DNA of 64,000 bases from Burkholderiales bacterium RIFCSPLOWO2_12_FULL_65_40 (GCA_001770955.1 MESL01000023.1:1-64000); one strand, 5' to 3'; shown: positions 9,099 through 17,621, numbered from the stretch's first letter. Notes: generated from the sequence alone by a model not told the origin. Numbers and translations: made by a program.

Positions 9099-9894
9099 CA
9101 TCGGCTTTCACCAAGGCGCCAGCCTGTACAGCCACACTCCCCAGGATGAACTCCGGCTGGTGGCCGTCGCCAGCTCGCACGCGGATGCCTACGGACTGGA
9201 AACGCTCTGGCAGGTCTGCCTGCATCTGCAGCGCCTGGGTTACCCCGTGGTGGTGCTCGATGGCACCGCCCATGAGAACGAATCCAGCCCCGGCCTGCAG
9301 GACTTGCTCGCCAACGCCCCCTGGAGCGACAGCATCGGGCCCGGAAGTCGCATGGATGCTTCTGCCCTGGCGGTCCTGCCGGCAGCGCTCGGGCTGCAGA
9401 GCCTTTCTGCGAACCCCAGGAATCTGCAACAGCCACTGCAACCACTGGAGCCGCTGTTCCGGCGGTATGCACTGGTGGTTCTTTACGCACCCGTCAGCAC
9501 ATTGGCATCTCCCCTGCTGGCGGGCACGATGACGACCCCGCTGCTGATCATGACGCCGGGGAAATCCGGGGTGGTCAACAGCTACCGGCAACTCAAGCAC
9601 CTTGCACTGCATGCAGGACTGACGGGCACGGTGGCCTGCATGACACGCTCCAACCAGACGGACCAGCACTCCCAGGGCGAGAGCGCATTGCAGTCCCTGC
9701 GCCAGTGTGCAGCACGCCACCTCGGGCAGCGGATCCGGACCACCCTGATCCGCACGGAAAGCCCGCAGGATCTGCAACGATTGGCCTTGCAACTGATCGA
9801 AAACGCATGCACCATCAGTGCGCAAGGCACAGCAACTGCGCTACCATCCTCCTTGGCAGCAAGCACTCCCGCGCATATTGTTCAGAGCCATTGA
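9091..9894 (+). CDS. FlhG/MinD-like protein lacking the Walker A motif
   Basis: Position between flhF and fliA is where flhG (fleN, ylxH) is found in polar flagellates. The fold elements of MinD/ParA proteins can be traced: a first strand RLVAVASSH, a helix, then a second strand YPVVVLDGTA, and further on ALVVLYAPVS and the TGTVACMTRSN strand. However, the expected KGGVGKT P-loop after strand 1 is replaced by HADAYGLETLW, and no alternative P-loop is present. At 267 aa it is slightly short for FlhG. It is therefore likely a non-ATPase descendant of FlhG that could still bind FlhF or regulate FliA or flagellar number. The assignment rests on context and weak fold resemblance. Confidence 0.6.
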   Translation: MLDIGFHQGASLYSHTPQDELRLVAVASSHADAYGLETLWQVCLHLQRLGYPVVVLDGTAHENESSPGLQDLLANAPWSDSIGPGSRMDASALAVLPAALGLQSLSANPRNLQQPLQPLEPLFRRYALVVLYAPVSTLASPLLAGTMTTPLLIMTPGKSGVVNSYRQLKHLALHAGLTGTVACMTRSNQTDQHSQGESALQSLRQCAARHLGQRIRTTLIRTESPQDLQRLALQLIENACTISAQGTATALPSSLAASTPAHIVQSH

Positions 9895-9895
9895 A

Positions 9896-10621
9896 GTGAC
9901 ATACACAGCCAAGGGCCAGCTTGATCGTGATGCGATGATTCGCCAGTATGTTCCGCTGGTTCGTCGCCTCGCGCACCACATGATCGCCAAGTTGCCGGCG
10001 AATGTGGAGCTGGACGACCTGATCCAGGTCGGAATGATCGGGCTGACCGACGCGCTCACCCGCTACGAAGTGACCCAGGGCGTGCAATTCGAGACCTTTG
10101 CCACCCAACGCATTCGCGGCGCGATGCTTGACGAGTTGCGCGACACCGACTGGATGTCCCGCAGCTCGCGCAAAAGCCAGAAAGACATCGAGAAAGCCGT
10201 GCAGCGCCTGGAACAAAAACTGGGACGCAGCCCCCTCGAATCAGAGATTGCCATGGAACTCGACATGACATTGCCCGACTACCAGAGTCTGCTTGGAAAA
10301 GTGCGGGGCACCCAGCTGGTCTATCTGGAAGACATGTCGCGCGGAGCGGGTGATGACGATGAAGGTTTTCTAGAGCGCCACGAGGTGGCCGATGGTGAGA
10401 CCGATCCGATGGCCCTGTTGCGCGACCAGCGCCTGCGAACATCCCTGGTCAGCGCCATCCAGTCGCTACCCGAACGCGAGCAGTACATCATGGGCATGTA
10501 CTACGAGCACGACATGAATCTCAAGGAAATTGCGGCAGTCCTCGGCGTGACCGAATCGCGGGTCTGCCAATTACACAGCCAGTCCATCGCGCGGTTGCGC
10601 GCCAAAATGCGCAGCCACTGA
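9896..10621 (+). CDS. fliA: Flagellar sigma factor FliA (sigma-28)
   Basis: FliA directs RNA polymerase to late flagellar, motor and chemotaxis promoters and is held inactive by FlgM until the hook is finished. I place the start at the GTG of MTYTAKGQLDRDAMIRQYVP, one base after the upstream stop codon, giving 241 aa, close to the 239 of E. coli. The track's earlier start adds 26 residues without homology. Region 2 (LVRRLAHHMIAKLPANVELDDLIQVGMIGL) and region 4 (LPEREQYIMGMYYEHDMNLKEIAAVLGVTESRVCQLH) are clear. Translation is probably coupled to the upstream gene. It is convergent with flgN. Confidence 0.97.
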   Translation: MTYTAKGQLDRDAMIRQYVPLVRRLAHHMIAKLPANVELDDLIQVGMIGLTDALTRYEVTQGVQFETFATQRIRGAMLDELRDTDWMSRSSRKSQKDIEKAVQRLEQKLGRSPLESEIAMELDMTLPDYQSLLGKVRGTQLVYLEDMSRGAGDDDEGFLERHEVADGETDPMALLRDQRLRTSLVSAIQSLPEREQYIMGMYYEHDMNLKEIAAVLGVTESRVCQLHSQSIARLRAKMRSH

Positions 10622-10664
10622 GCGCAACCCACCGCAAAACCAGCTAGAAAACGAATGGATGAAG

Positions 10665-10680
10665 CCGGACTGCTGTCCGG
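10665..10680. terminator. Weak bidirectional hairpin between fliA and flgN
   Basis: CCGGAC-TGCT-GTCCGG is a perfect 6-bp stem with a tetraloop between the convergent fliA and flgN genes. No T-run follows on either side, so terminator activity is only suggested by position. Confidence 0.3.
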
Positions 10681-10694
10681 TCAACGCTCAGGGC

Positions 10695-11087
10695 TCAGCC
10701 CGCAGAGCGGTAAATGCGCGCAACCCCACCCGGCCCGTTGCCAGCTCCCGACGCTTTGCCGTAGGTGGAGGCGTTGTCTGACGGGGGGAGCACACTGGCC
10801 GCCTGCCGGTCAGCGACGGCGGAGAGGCGCGCAAGATTGTCACGCTGCACGGCCAGCAAATCACTGATCTTTCGGATACGCCGCAGAGCGTCTGCAGGCA
10901 GAGCCTTGCCTTGCACGCCCTCCAGGGCCTGGGCCAACTGCACAGACACCTGCCTCAACTGCATGCTTGACTGCTCGAGTGTGGCTGGATCCATGGCCAC
11001 CATCGCCGCAGAAACGGCAGCAAGCTGCTCCTCAACCCCATCCAGCATCTGGTTCAGTGGCATGGCGGTGGAGCGCGCGAAGTTCAT
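10695..11087 (-). CDS. flgN: FlgN-like flagellar export chaperone
   Basis: This 130-aa, mostly helical, acidic-to-neutral protein is last in the flgA-flgM-flgN arrangement that is standard in proteobacteria. FlgN binds and protects the hook-junction proteins FlgK and FlgL, both encoded in this window, before export. The middle segment DALRRIRKISDLLAVQRDNLARLSAVADRQ resembles the C-terminal helical region of FlgN-family proteins. The sequence is poorly conserved, so the call leans on gene order. The start at 11087 lies 23 bp downstream of flgM. Confidence 0.7.
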   Translation of the reverse strand: MNFARSTAMPLNQMLDGVEEQLAAVSAAMVAMDPATLEQSSMQLRQVSVQLAQALEGVQGKALPADALRRIRKISDLLAVQRDNLARLSAVADRQAASVLPPSDNASTYGKASGAGNGPGGVARIYRSAG

Positions 11088-11110
11088 TCAATGCTTCAGG
11101 GCGATACGGC

Positions 11111-11431
11111 TCACCCGTTGGCCCGGGACAAAAACTCCTGGGTGTTGGCGAGCATCTTGTCGGCGATGACTTCCGCATCGACCTTGAAGGTGCCGTTTTC
11201 GATGGCCGTACGCACCGCCTTCACCTTGCCCGCATCGAAATCCCCTTGATTTCGACCGGTCTGCTCCAGGGCTCGCGCTGCCGTCGAGAACGTGACGGGC
11301 ACACCGGCGGCAGCGGCTGACGATACGTCCGCAGCAACCCCGCCAGCCGCCGGGGCGGCTGCTTTTGCCTGCTTCGCAGGCGCCGACTGGGCCAATGCGC
11401 CAGGCAGTTCCGGTTTTTGTCCAATTTTCAT
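11111..11431 (-). CDS. flgM: Anti-sigma-28 factor FlgM
   Basis: FlgM binds FliA and is secreted through the completed hook-basal body, which releases sigma-28 for late gene expression. I start it at the ATG of MKIGQKPELPGA (106 aa), which has a GGTGGAGAGAGCG ribosome binding site. The track's 132-aa version starts inside the promoter region. The middle is Ala/Pro-rich and disordered. The C-terminal half, GKVKAVRTAIENGTFKVDAEVIADKMLANT, matches the FliA-binding region of FlgM. A sigma-28 promoter lies just upstream, allowing feedback independent of flgA. Confidence 0.93.
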   Translation of the reverse strand: MKIGQKPELPGALAQSAPAKQAKAAAPAAGGVAADVSSAAAAGVPVTFSTAARALEQTGRNQGDFDAGKVKAVRTAIENGTFKVDAEVIADKMLANTQEFLSRANG

Positions 11432-11475
11432 CGCTCTCTCCACCACCCCTTGCAATACGGGGATAGGTAGCAATG

Positions 11476-11502
11476 TTTTCGACCAATTGAACGCAGACTT
11501 TA
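11476..11502 (-). promoter_or_regulatory. Sigma-28 (FliA) promoter for flgM
   Basis: On the minus strand TAAAGTCT, 11 bases, then GTCGAAAA matches the consensus TAAAGTTT-N11-GCCGATAA at 13 of 16 positions with exact spacing. It lies between the flgA stop and the flgM start, about 45 bp upstream of the flgM ATG. A FliA-dependent flgM promoter is known in enterics. Confidence 0.7.
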
Positions 11503-11523
11503 GCGGCAACCGACAAATAAAAC

Positions 11524-12282
11524 CTACAAATTCACGCTTATTGTCCCATTTTCAAGAACAATACCACTGATGATTTTTCCATTGTCCATTCTGATGCGTA
11601 TAGTTTGACCGATGGAGCCTGCCGTCATGGCCTGGCCAGCAGCGCTGATCGCATAGCCATTGCCCTGGGCACTGACCCGCACCTGAGCGCCTGCCTGAAG
11701 CACCTGGGGTGCGCGCAACATGGGCTGTCGCAGCGCCTGTCCCGCCTTCAAGGGGCGCGATGCCACCTGGCCCACCCACACAGCAGGGTCCGCGACAATG
11801 GCTGCATTCTCGGCCGCCCAGTCGACCTCCATTTCGGTGGCATCGGCCTCGGAGAGTACCGCGCCTGCCTTGACGTCACCCGTCAATACCCAGGCAGGCC
11901 CAAATGCCTTGACCGTGACCGGCAAAAACACACTCCAGCGGGTAGCCCCTTCCAGGCAGCGCAAACCCAGCCGGGTGCGGCCCCACAAGCGGGCGCCCGC
12001 AGGCAGATAGGGTTCGATCCGTGCGCAGGGCGAGAGGCGCAGGCGCTCGTCCAGCTGCCCCACGCTGACTTCCATGCGCAAAGGTGACTGGGTGGGCATA
12101 TTGCGCTGCAAGGTCTCGTCAAGCCACTTCTGCGTGAACTGCCCCAGATCCGTCTGGGCCTGCACGACCGTCGCCATGCCCAGCAACACCACCATGGCGC
12201 AGACCGTTCTGGCGGCCCGTGGCCGCAAGGAGCCATGAACGGACCGTTCGGCTGGAATCTGAAGAGAACGATTGGTGTGCAT
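11524..12282 (-). CDS. flgA: Flagellar P-ring assembly chaperone FlgA
   Basis: FlgA is a periplasmic chaperone for assembly of the FlgI P-ring. The 252-aa protein begins with a long basic leader and a hydrophobic stretch VCAMVVLLGMATVVQAQ consistent with a signal peptide cleaved after AQA. The SAF-like C-terminal domain includes the conserved VKAGAVLSEADATEMEVDW and the final RIRMDNGKIISGIVLENGTISVNL. The true start could be further downstream because the leader before the hydrophobic core is unusually long (about 28 residues). It is divergent from flgB and first gene of flgA-flgM-flgN. Confidence 0.93.
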   Translation of the reverse strand: MHTNRSLQIPAERSVHGSLRPRAARTVCAMVVLLGMATVVQAQTDLGQFTQKWLDETLQRNMPTQSPLRMEVSVGQLDERLRLSPCARIEPYLPAGARLWGRTRLGLRCLEGATRWSVFLPVTVKAFGPAWVLTGDVKAGAVLSEADATEMEVDWAAENAAIVADPAVWVGQVASRPLKAGQALRQPMLRAPQVLQAGAQVRVSAQGNGYAISAAGQAMTAGSIGQTIRIRMDNGKIISGIVLENGTISVNL

Positions 12283-12400
12283 GGCAAGACTCCCGGAGCG
12301 AAAAGCAAGGCCTGCATAGGGTCATCAGGCCATTGAACTATACGGATCCGGTGCGCGCCCGAAGCAGCGAACTGCGCGCGATTTCCAGCGTTCTTCAGCC

Positions 12401-12428
12401 TTTAGAAAAACCGGGGCATTTTCATAAT
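12401..12428 (+). promoter_or_regulatory. Possible sigma-70-type promoter for flgB operon
   Basis: TTTAGA, 16 bases, CATAAT lies in the AT-richer part of the flgA-flgB intergenic region, 64 bp upstream of the flgB ATG. The -35 is poor, as expected if an activator such as FlhDC is needed. No sigma-28 match is present here. No FlhDC site could be recognised by eye. Confidence 0.3.
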
Positions 12429-12491
12429 CGAGGCACGCCAGAAGTCCATCCAGGATCCATGGCCCCTGCAACCCACGGCGTGAGGCACCCC

Positions 12492-12932
12492 ATGCTTGAC
12501 AAGATGACCAACCGACTGGACTTTCACGGCAGCGCACTGGTGCTGCGCGCTGAACGCCAGCGCACCATCGCCAGCAACATCGCCAACGCGGACACGCCTG
12601 GCTACGTGGGCCGGGACATCAACTTCACTCAGGCACTGCGTGCGGCCACGGGCATGGGCTCAGGCGACCGACTGCCCGCCCAGAACAGCACCGGATCCTC
12701 CCGCACCACGACCGATCAGCGCCACATGGGCATTTCCACCACGCTCCCCAGCAGCAGCCACCCAGGCAAGCTGGGCTACACCGTCCAGACGCAACCCTCG
12801 CTGGACAACAACACCGTGGACCTGGACCGGGAGCGTGCCAATTTTGTCGACAACACGGTGCGCTACGAAGCCACGCTGCGTTTCATCAACGGAAACGCCA
12901 AAACCATGCTGAGCGCCATCCAGGGCCAGTAA
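12492..12932 (+). CDS. flgB: Flagellar proximal rod protein FlgB
   Basis: FlgB is the proximal rod subunit joined to the MS ring and export gate. I start it at the ATG of MLDKMTNRLDFHGSALVLRA (146 aa). The track's longer version reads through the promoter region. The signature of rod/hook proteins, RTIASNIANADTPGYVGRDINF, is present near residues 25-45, and the C-terminal helix NFVDNTVRYEATLRFINGNAKTMLSAIQG packs against the N-terminal helix in the family. It is the first gene of the long flgB-flgL run. Confidence 0.95.
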   Translation: MLDKMTNRLDFHGSALVLRAERQRTIASNIANADTPGYVGRDINFTQALRAATGMGSGDRLPAQNSTGSSRTTTDQRHMGISTTLPSSSHPGKLGYTVQTQPSLDNNTVDLDRERANFVDNTVRYEATLRFINGNAKTMLSAIQGQ

Positions 12933-12956
12933 GCACCATTCAAAGCGAGCATTGCC

Positions 12957-13361
12957 ATGTCGATGTTTTCCATTTTCAACGTCTCGGGAAGCGCGGTCAG
13001 CGCGCAGTCCCAGCGCCTGAACACCGTCGCCAGCAACCTGGCCAACGTGGACGCGGTCGCCGGCCCCGACGGCAAAGCCTACAAGGCGCGCCAGGTCGTT
13101 TTCCAGACAGAAAAGATGGGCGCCGAACATACCGCCGGCGTGCGTGTGAGCGCCATCAAGGAGAGCGACGTGCCCGGACGCCGTGTGCACGATCCCAACC
13201 ACCCGTCCGCCGACGAACAGGGCTATGTGACGCACTCGAACGTCAACGCCGTCGAGGAGATGGTCAACATGATCTCCGCCTCGCGCTCGTACCAGAACAA
13301 CATCGAGGTGATGAACACGGCCAAGACGCTGCTGCTCAAGACCCTGCAGATGGGACAGTAA
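12957..13361 (+). CDS. flgC: Flagellar proximal rod protein FlgC
   Basis: FlgC is a rod subunit. The 134-aa protein has the N-terminal signature SAVSAQSQRLNTVASNLANVDAVAGPDGKAYKARQVVF, which is characteristic of FlgC rather than FlgB, and the C-terminal rod/hook motif SNVNAVEEMVNMISASRSYQNNIEVMNTAKTLLLKTLQMGQ. It is 24 bp after flgB and 15 bp before flgD, in the same operon. Confidence 0.96.
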   Translation: MSMFSIFNVSGSAVSAQSQRLNTVASNLANVDAVAGPDGKAYKARQVVFQTEKMGAEHTAGVRVSAIKESDVPGRRVHDPNHPSADEQGYVTHSNVNAVEEMVNMISASRSYQNNIEVMNTAKTLLLKTLQMGQ

Positions 13362-13376
13362 CACCAGGACACCGAC

Positions 13377-14036
13377 ATGATCTCCAACGTCACCTCCTCC
13401 ACGGCCACAGGCGGCACCAGCGCCAGTGCCAAAACGGATTCGGCCACCGATCCGGCTGCGGCCCAGGACCGGTTCCTGAAGCTGCTGGTCGCCCAGCTCA
13501 ACAACCAGGACCCGATGAACCCGCTGGACAACGCCCAGATGACTTCGCAGATCGCACAGATCAACACCGTCACTGGCATCCAGCAGCTCAATGAAACCGT
13601 CAAGGGACTCGCCGGCCAGTTCGCCGCGCAACAACTGATGCAGGGCAGCGCCATGGTAGGCCGCCAGGTGCTGGTGGAAGGCAACAGCCTGGCGCTGGAC
13701 AGCGAAACCCAGCAGGCCACCGGTGCCTTCGACCTCGCGGGCTCTGCCGCCAGTGTGAAAGTGCAGGTGCTTGACCCCACCGGCAAAGAGGTGGGCACGG
13801 TCGATATGGGCGCCCTGCCTGCCGGCCGCTACAACTTTGCTTGGAACGCCTCCCAGTACCAGGGCGACAGCGCGCTGCGCTTCAAGGTTCTGGCCGCCAA
13901 TGGCGAAGCCGCGGTGGGATCTACCGCGCTGATGATCGACAACATCGTTGCCGTCAGCATGGACAACGGAAGCCTGCAAATGCAACTGTCGCGCGGCGGC
14001 ATGACCACCCAATCCGGCATCAAGGCCATTCTGTAA
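13377..14036 (+). CDS. flgD: Flagellar hook cap / hook assembly scaffold FlgD
   Basis: FlgD caps the growing hook and is displaced when hook assembly ends. The N-terminal region after a Ser/Thr-rich exported leader contains the family motif QDRFLKLLVAQLNNQDPMNPLDNAQMTSQIAQINTVTGI. A FLG-Ig/Tudor-like beta domain follows (LDPTGKEVGTVDMGALPAGRYNFAWN). The 219-aa length is typical. It sits between flgC and flgE as in most proteobacteria. Confidence 0.96.
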   Translation: MISNVTSSTATGGTSASAKTDSATDPAAAQDRFLKLLVAQLNNQDPMNPLDNAQMTSQIAQINTVTGIQQLNETVKGLAGQFAAQQLMQGSAMVGRQVLVEGNSLALDSETQQATGAFDLAGSAASVKVQVLDPTGKEVGTVDMGALPAGRYNFAWNASQYQGDSALRFKVLAANGEAAVGSTALMIDNIVAVSMDNGSLQMQLSRGGMTTQSGIKAIL

Positions 14037-14063
14037 TTTCGATTTTTCTCAGGAGCACGCACC

Positions 14064-15299
14064 ATGGCTTTCCAACACGGTCTCTCGGGCCTGAACGCTT
14101 CCAGCAAGAACCTGGACGTCATTGGCCACAACATCGCCAATGCCAACACCACCGGCTTCAAGGCGTCGCGCGCCGAATTCGCGGAGATGGTCGCCGCCTC
14201 CATGGGCGCGGGTGGCGGCAACAACTACGGCATTGGTGTCGAAGTGGCGGCTGTGGCTCAGCAGTTCTCGCAGGGCAATGTCACGGTCACGGGCAATAAC
14301 CTGGACGTGGCTATCAATGGCAACGGCTTCTTCAAGGTGCAGCAGCCCGATGGGTCGGCTGCCTATACCCGCGCCGGCAATTTCAAACTCGACAAAGACG
14401 GCGATCTGGTGACCAACGGCGGCGCGCAGGTGATGGGTTTCAAGGTCGACCCCACCACCGGCACCAGCACCTCCGAGGCACAGCCGTTGAGCTTTCCCAC
14501 GGGTGCACCCATTCAGGCCAAGCAAACGCTGGGCATCACCGCCGCCCTCAATCTGGACGCACGTGTCGTTGATGCCACGTCGGTGACACCCAATACACCG
14601 CGCTCAACCTATGGCACATCGATCAATGTGTACGACACCCAGGGGGTGGCCGTTCCCGTCAACCTCTATTTTGTGAAAAACGGGTCGAACACCTGGGACG
14701 TATACACCACATTGGACGAAACCATTGAACCCACGGGTAGCCCAGGAGCGGGAACGATTGCGTTCGACGGCAACGGTGTGTACGACCCCGCCGGCAGCGC
14801 GCTGATACCCATCATGGTCGATCCCTTATCCACCAACCCCAACAACCCGCCAATCCCTTGGGCGGTGGATCTTGATTTGTCCAAGAGCACCCAGTTCGGC
14901 AGCAAATTCGCCGTCGCCGACCTCACGCAGGACGGCTACGCCTCCGGCGACCTCACGAGCATCAACATTTCCAACGACGGCATGGTCATGGCCAGCTATT
15001 CCAATGGCGTGACCCGTGCCGAGGCGCAGGTGGCGTTGGCCAACTTCCGCAACCCTCAGGGCCTGCTGGCCGTGGGTGGCAACAACTGGGTGGAATCGTT
15101 CGACTCGGGCCCGGCCGTCATGGGCAAGCCCGGCGACGGCAACTTTGGTGCGTTGCGCTCGGGGGCACTGGAAGACTCGAACGTCGATCTCACCGCCGAA
15201 CTGGTCAACATGATGACCGCCCAGCGCGCCTACCAGGCCAACGCCCAGACCATCAAGACGCAGGACCAGGTGATGTCGACCCTGGTCAACCTGCGCTGA
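14064..15299 (+). CDS. flgE: Flagellar hook protein FlgE
   Basis: FlgE is the major subunit of the hook, the universal joint between rod and filament. The N-terminus MAFQHGLSGLNASSKNLDVIGHNIANANTTGFKASRAEFAE and C-terminus SNVDLTAELVNMMTAQRAYQANAQTIKTQDQVMSTLVNLR are the paired axial-protein helices. The central D1/D2 beta domains include LDVAINGNGFFKVQQPDGSAAYTRAGNF. The 411-aa length is normal. A clear ribosome binding site (CAGGAGCACGCACC) precedes the ATG. Confidence 0.97.
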   Translation: MAFQHGLSGLNASSKNLDVIGHNIANANTTGFKASRAEFAEMVAASMGAGGGNNYGIGVEVAAVAQQFSQGNVTVTGNNLDVAINGNGFFKVQQPDGSAAYTRAGNFKLDKDGDLVTNGGAQVMGFKVDPTTGTSTSEAQPLSFPTGAPIQAKQTLGITAALNLDARVVDATSVTPNTPRSTYGTSINVYDTQGVAVPVNLYFVKNGSNTWDVYTTLDETIEPTGSPGAGTIAFDGNGVYDPAGSALIPIMVDPLSTNPNNPPIPWAVDLDLSKSTQFGSKFAVADLTQDGYASGDLTSINISNDGMVMASYSNGVTRAEAQVALANFRNPQGLLAVGGNNWVESFDSGPAVMGKPGDGNFGALRSGALEDSNVDLTAELVNMMTAQRAYQANAQTIKTQDQVMSTLVNLR

Positions 15300-15330
15300 T
15301 CCTTCTCCACCCTGAACGCTCGGAACTGCC

Positions 15331-16071
15331 ATGGACCGCATCATCTACACCTCCATGACCGGCGCCAACGCTGCCGCGCACCGGCAGGCGGTGCTGTCCA
15401 ACAACCTGGCCAACATCTCGACCCACGGCTTCCGCGCCGAGATGTCCACCTTCCGCTCCGTGCCCATCCAGGGAGAAGGTTCGACCACGCGGGTCTTTGC
15501 GCTGGAGGCCACCTCCGGCCACCGTGACACCCCCGGCCCAGTGCAGCGCACGGGCCGCAGTCTCGATGCCATGGCCGTGGGCAACGCCTGGTTTGCCGTA
15601 CAGGGGCTGGACGGCACCGAGGCCTACACCCGCAACGGAGGTTTCGAGGTGTCGGCCACGGGCCAGCTGCTCACATCCACCGGGCTGCCCGTGCTGTCGG
15701 ACGGTGGCGCGCCCATCGACATTCCGCCGGGCGCTGAGGTCACGCTGGGCTCGGATGGCACCATTACTGCCAAGACGGCGGGCCAGCCCGCCGCCGCCGT
15801 GGGGCGCATCAAGCTCGCCACGCCCACCCCGGAAGACCCGCTCAAGCGCGGCGACGACGGACTGTTTCGCGCCGCCTCGGGCGACCCGATACCGAACGAC
15901 GCCAATGCCCGCATGCTGACCGGCGCCATCGAAGGCTCCAACGTCAACGCGGTCGAGAGCATGGTCGGCATGATCGCCGCCTCGCGCCAGTTCGAGCAGC
16001 AGATGCGGCTGATCCAGACCGCCGAAACCAACGACAAGACCGCCAGCCAGTTGCTGGGCATGAACGGCTGA
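15331..16071 (+). CDS. flgF: Flagellar rod protein FlgF
   Basis: FlgF is a proximal rod subunit between FlgC and FlgG. The 246-aa protein begins MDRIIYTSMTGANAAAHRQAVLSNNLANISTHGFRAEMSTF, the form of the axial signature that distinguishes FlgF, and ends with AVESMVGMIAASRQFEQQMRLIQTAETNDKTASQLLGMNG. The middle has NAWFAVQGLDGTEAYTRNGGFEVS. It lies between flgE and flgG with about 30-bp gaps. Confidence 0.96.
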   Translation: MDRIIYTSMTGANAAAHRQAVLSNNLANISTHGFRAEMSTFRSVPIQGEGSTTRVFALEATSGHRDTPGPVQRTGRSLDAMAVGNAWFAVQGLDGTEAYTRNGGFEVSATGQLLTSTGLPVLSDGGAPIDIPPGAEVTLGSDGTITAKTAGQPAAAVGRIKLATPTPEDPLKRGDDGLFRAASGDPIPNDANARMLTGAIEGSNVNAVESMVGMIAASRQFEQQMRLIQTAETNDKTASQLLGMNG

Positions 16072-16102
16072 AGCCCCCGGGCCAACGCCAGAAGGAGCCA
16101 CC

Positions 16103-16885
16103 ATGATCAATTCCCTGTGGATCGCCAAGACCGGCATGTCTGCCCAGCAGACCCAGCTCGACGTCATTTCGCACAACCTCGCCAACGTCTCGACCACGGG
16201 CTTCAAGCGCAACAACGCGGTGTTCGAAGACCTGATCTACCAGAACCTGCGCCAGGTGGGCGCCAACACCACCGAGCAGAACCAGCTGCCCACGGGCCTG
16301 CACCTGGGTCTGGGCGTGCGCACGGTGGCCACCAGCCGCAACTTCACCCAGGGCACGCACCAGGAAACCAAGAACAACCTGGACGTGGCCATCAATGGCA
16401 ACGGCTTCTTCGAGGTGAACATGCCCGACGGCACCATCGGCTACACGCGCGATGGTTCCTTCCAGGTGGACGCCCAGGGCCGGCTGGTGACTTCCAGCGG
16501 CCTGCCCGTGGCCAATGGCATCACCATTCCGCAAGGCACCACCAGCGTGAACATCAGTGCGGATGGCGCGGTGTCGGCCATCGTCGCGGGCAACACACAG
16601 CCCCAGCCCCTGGGCAATCTGGCCATGTCCAGCTTCATCAATGCGGCAGGGTTGGAGCCCGTGGGGCAGAACCTGTACAAGGAATCGGCCGCATCGGGCC
16701 AGCCGCAGCAGGGCACGCCAGGCACCAACGGTCTGGGCTACATCCGCCAGGGCTTCCTGGAAGCGTCGAACGTGAACGTGGTGGAGGAGCTGGTCACCAT
16801 GATCCAGACCCAGCGCGCCTACGAGATGAATTCCAAGGCCATCCAGACCTCCGACCAGATGCTGGCCAAGCTCAGCCAGCTCTGA
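16103..16885 (+). CDS. flgG: Flagellar distal rod protein FlgG
   Basis: FlgG forms the distal rod that passes through the P and L rings. The 260-aa protein starts MINSLWIAKTGMSAQQTQLDVISHNLANVSTTGFKRNNAVFEDLIYQ. The FEDLIYQ extension after the signature is typical of FlgG and stiffens the rod compared with the hook. The C-terminus EASNVNVVEELVTMIQTQRAYEMNSKAIQTSDQMLAKLSQL is diagnostic. It is followed 31 bp later by flgH. Confidence 0.97.
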   Translation: MINSLWIAKTGMSAQQTQLDVISHNLANVSTTGFKRNNAVFEDLIYQNLRQVGANTTEQNQLPTGLHLGLGVRTVATSRNFTQGTHQETKNNLDVAINGNGFFEVNMPDGTIGYTRDGSFQVDAQGRLVTSSGLPVANGITIPQGTTSVNISADGAVSAIVAGNTQPQPLGNLAMSSFINAAGLEPVGQNLYKESAASGQPQQGTPGTNGLGYIRQGFLEASNVNVVEELVTMIQTQRAYEMNSKAIQTSDQMLAKLSQL

Positions 16886-16916
16886 GCCCGGCACCTGCCC
16901 CACAAGGACCCTTGCC

Positions 16917-17621
16917 ATGACCCTCTTTTTCACCCCCCTTTGTGCCCTGCGGACATGCGGCATCGCCCTGGCTGCGGCTCTGCTGCTGCCGGGCTGCGCC
17001 AGCCTCTCGCCCGCCCCGCCCGTGGATATTCTGCCCACCACCCCCCCGGTGTTGACGACTACCCCCCGTGCGGCGGCTCCCGTCACTGGAAGCCTGTTTC
17101 ACCAGGCCAGCTACCGCCCCGCCTTCGAAGACCGACGCGCCCGCATGGTGGGCGACACCGTCACCATCCAGATTGTGGAAAACGTGACGGCGAGCCAGAA
17201 ATCCTCGTCCACCGTGGATCGCAACGCAGAAATCTCAGCGGGCATCAGCGCCCTGCCCTTTGTCAACAAGGCCTTCACCGACAAGACCGCTCTGGGTGCC
17301 GATTCAAGCAACACCTTTGCGGGCAAGGGCGGCACCGAGAGCGCCAACAAGTTCGCCGGCTCGATCACGGCCACCGTCATCGACATCCTGCCCAACGGCC
17401 ACCTCGTGGTGGCGGGAGAAAAGCAGATCGGCGTGAACCAGAACGTGGACATCCTGCGCTTCTCGGGCACGGTGGACCCCCGGACCCTGCAACCGGGCAG
17501 CATCGTCAATTCCACCCAGGTGGCGAATGTGCGGGTGGAATCGCGCGGGCGCGGCGCCCAGAACGAAGCCCAGATCATGGGATGGCTGGCCCGGTTCTTC
17601 CTGACTTTCCTTCCGTTCTGA
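16917..17621 (+). CDS. flgH: Flagellar L-ring lipoprotein FlgH
   Basis: FlgH forms the outer-membrane L ring. The 234-aa precursor has a signal peptide ending in a lipobox, LLLPGC, with the acylated cysteine near residue 26. Conserved parts include RARMVGDTVTIQIVENVTASQKSSS and ITATVIDILPNGHLVVAGEKQIGVNQNVDILRFSGTVDP, and the last residues AQIMGWLARFFLTFLPF are typical. It is followed by a hairpin and an interspersed repeat before flgI, so this is the one sizeable break in the flgB-flgL run. Confidence 0.96.
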   Translation: MTLFFTPLCALRTCGIALAAALLLPGCASLSPAPPVDILPTTPPVLTTTPRAAAPVTGSLFHQASYRPAFEDRRARMVGDTVTIQIVENVTASQKSSSTVDRNAEISAGISALPFVNKAFTDKTALGADSSNTFAGKGGTESANKFAGSITATVIDILPNGHLVVAGEKQIGVNQNVDILRFSGTVDPRTLQPGSIVNSTQVANVRVESRGRGAQNEAQIMGWLARFFLTFLPF

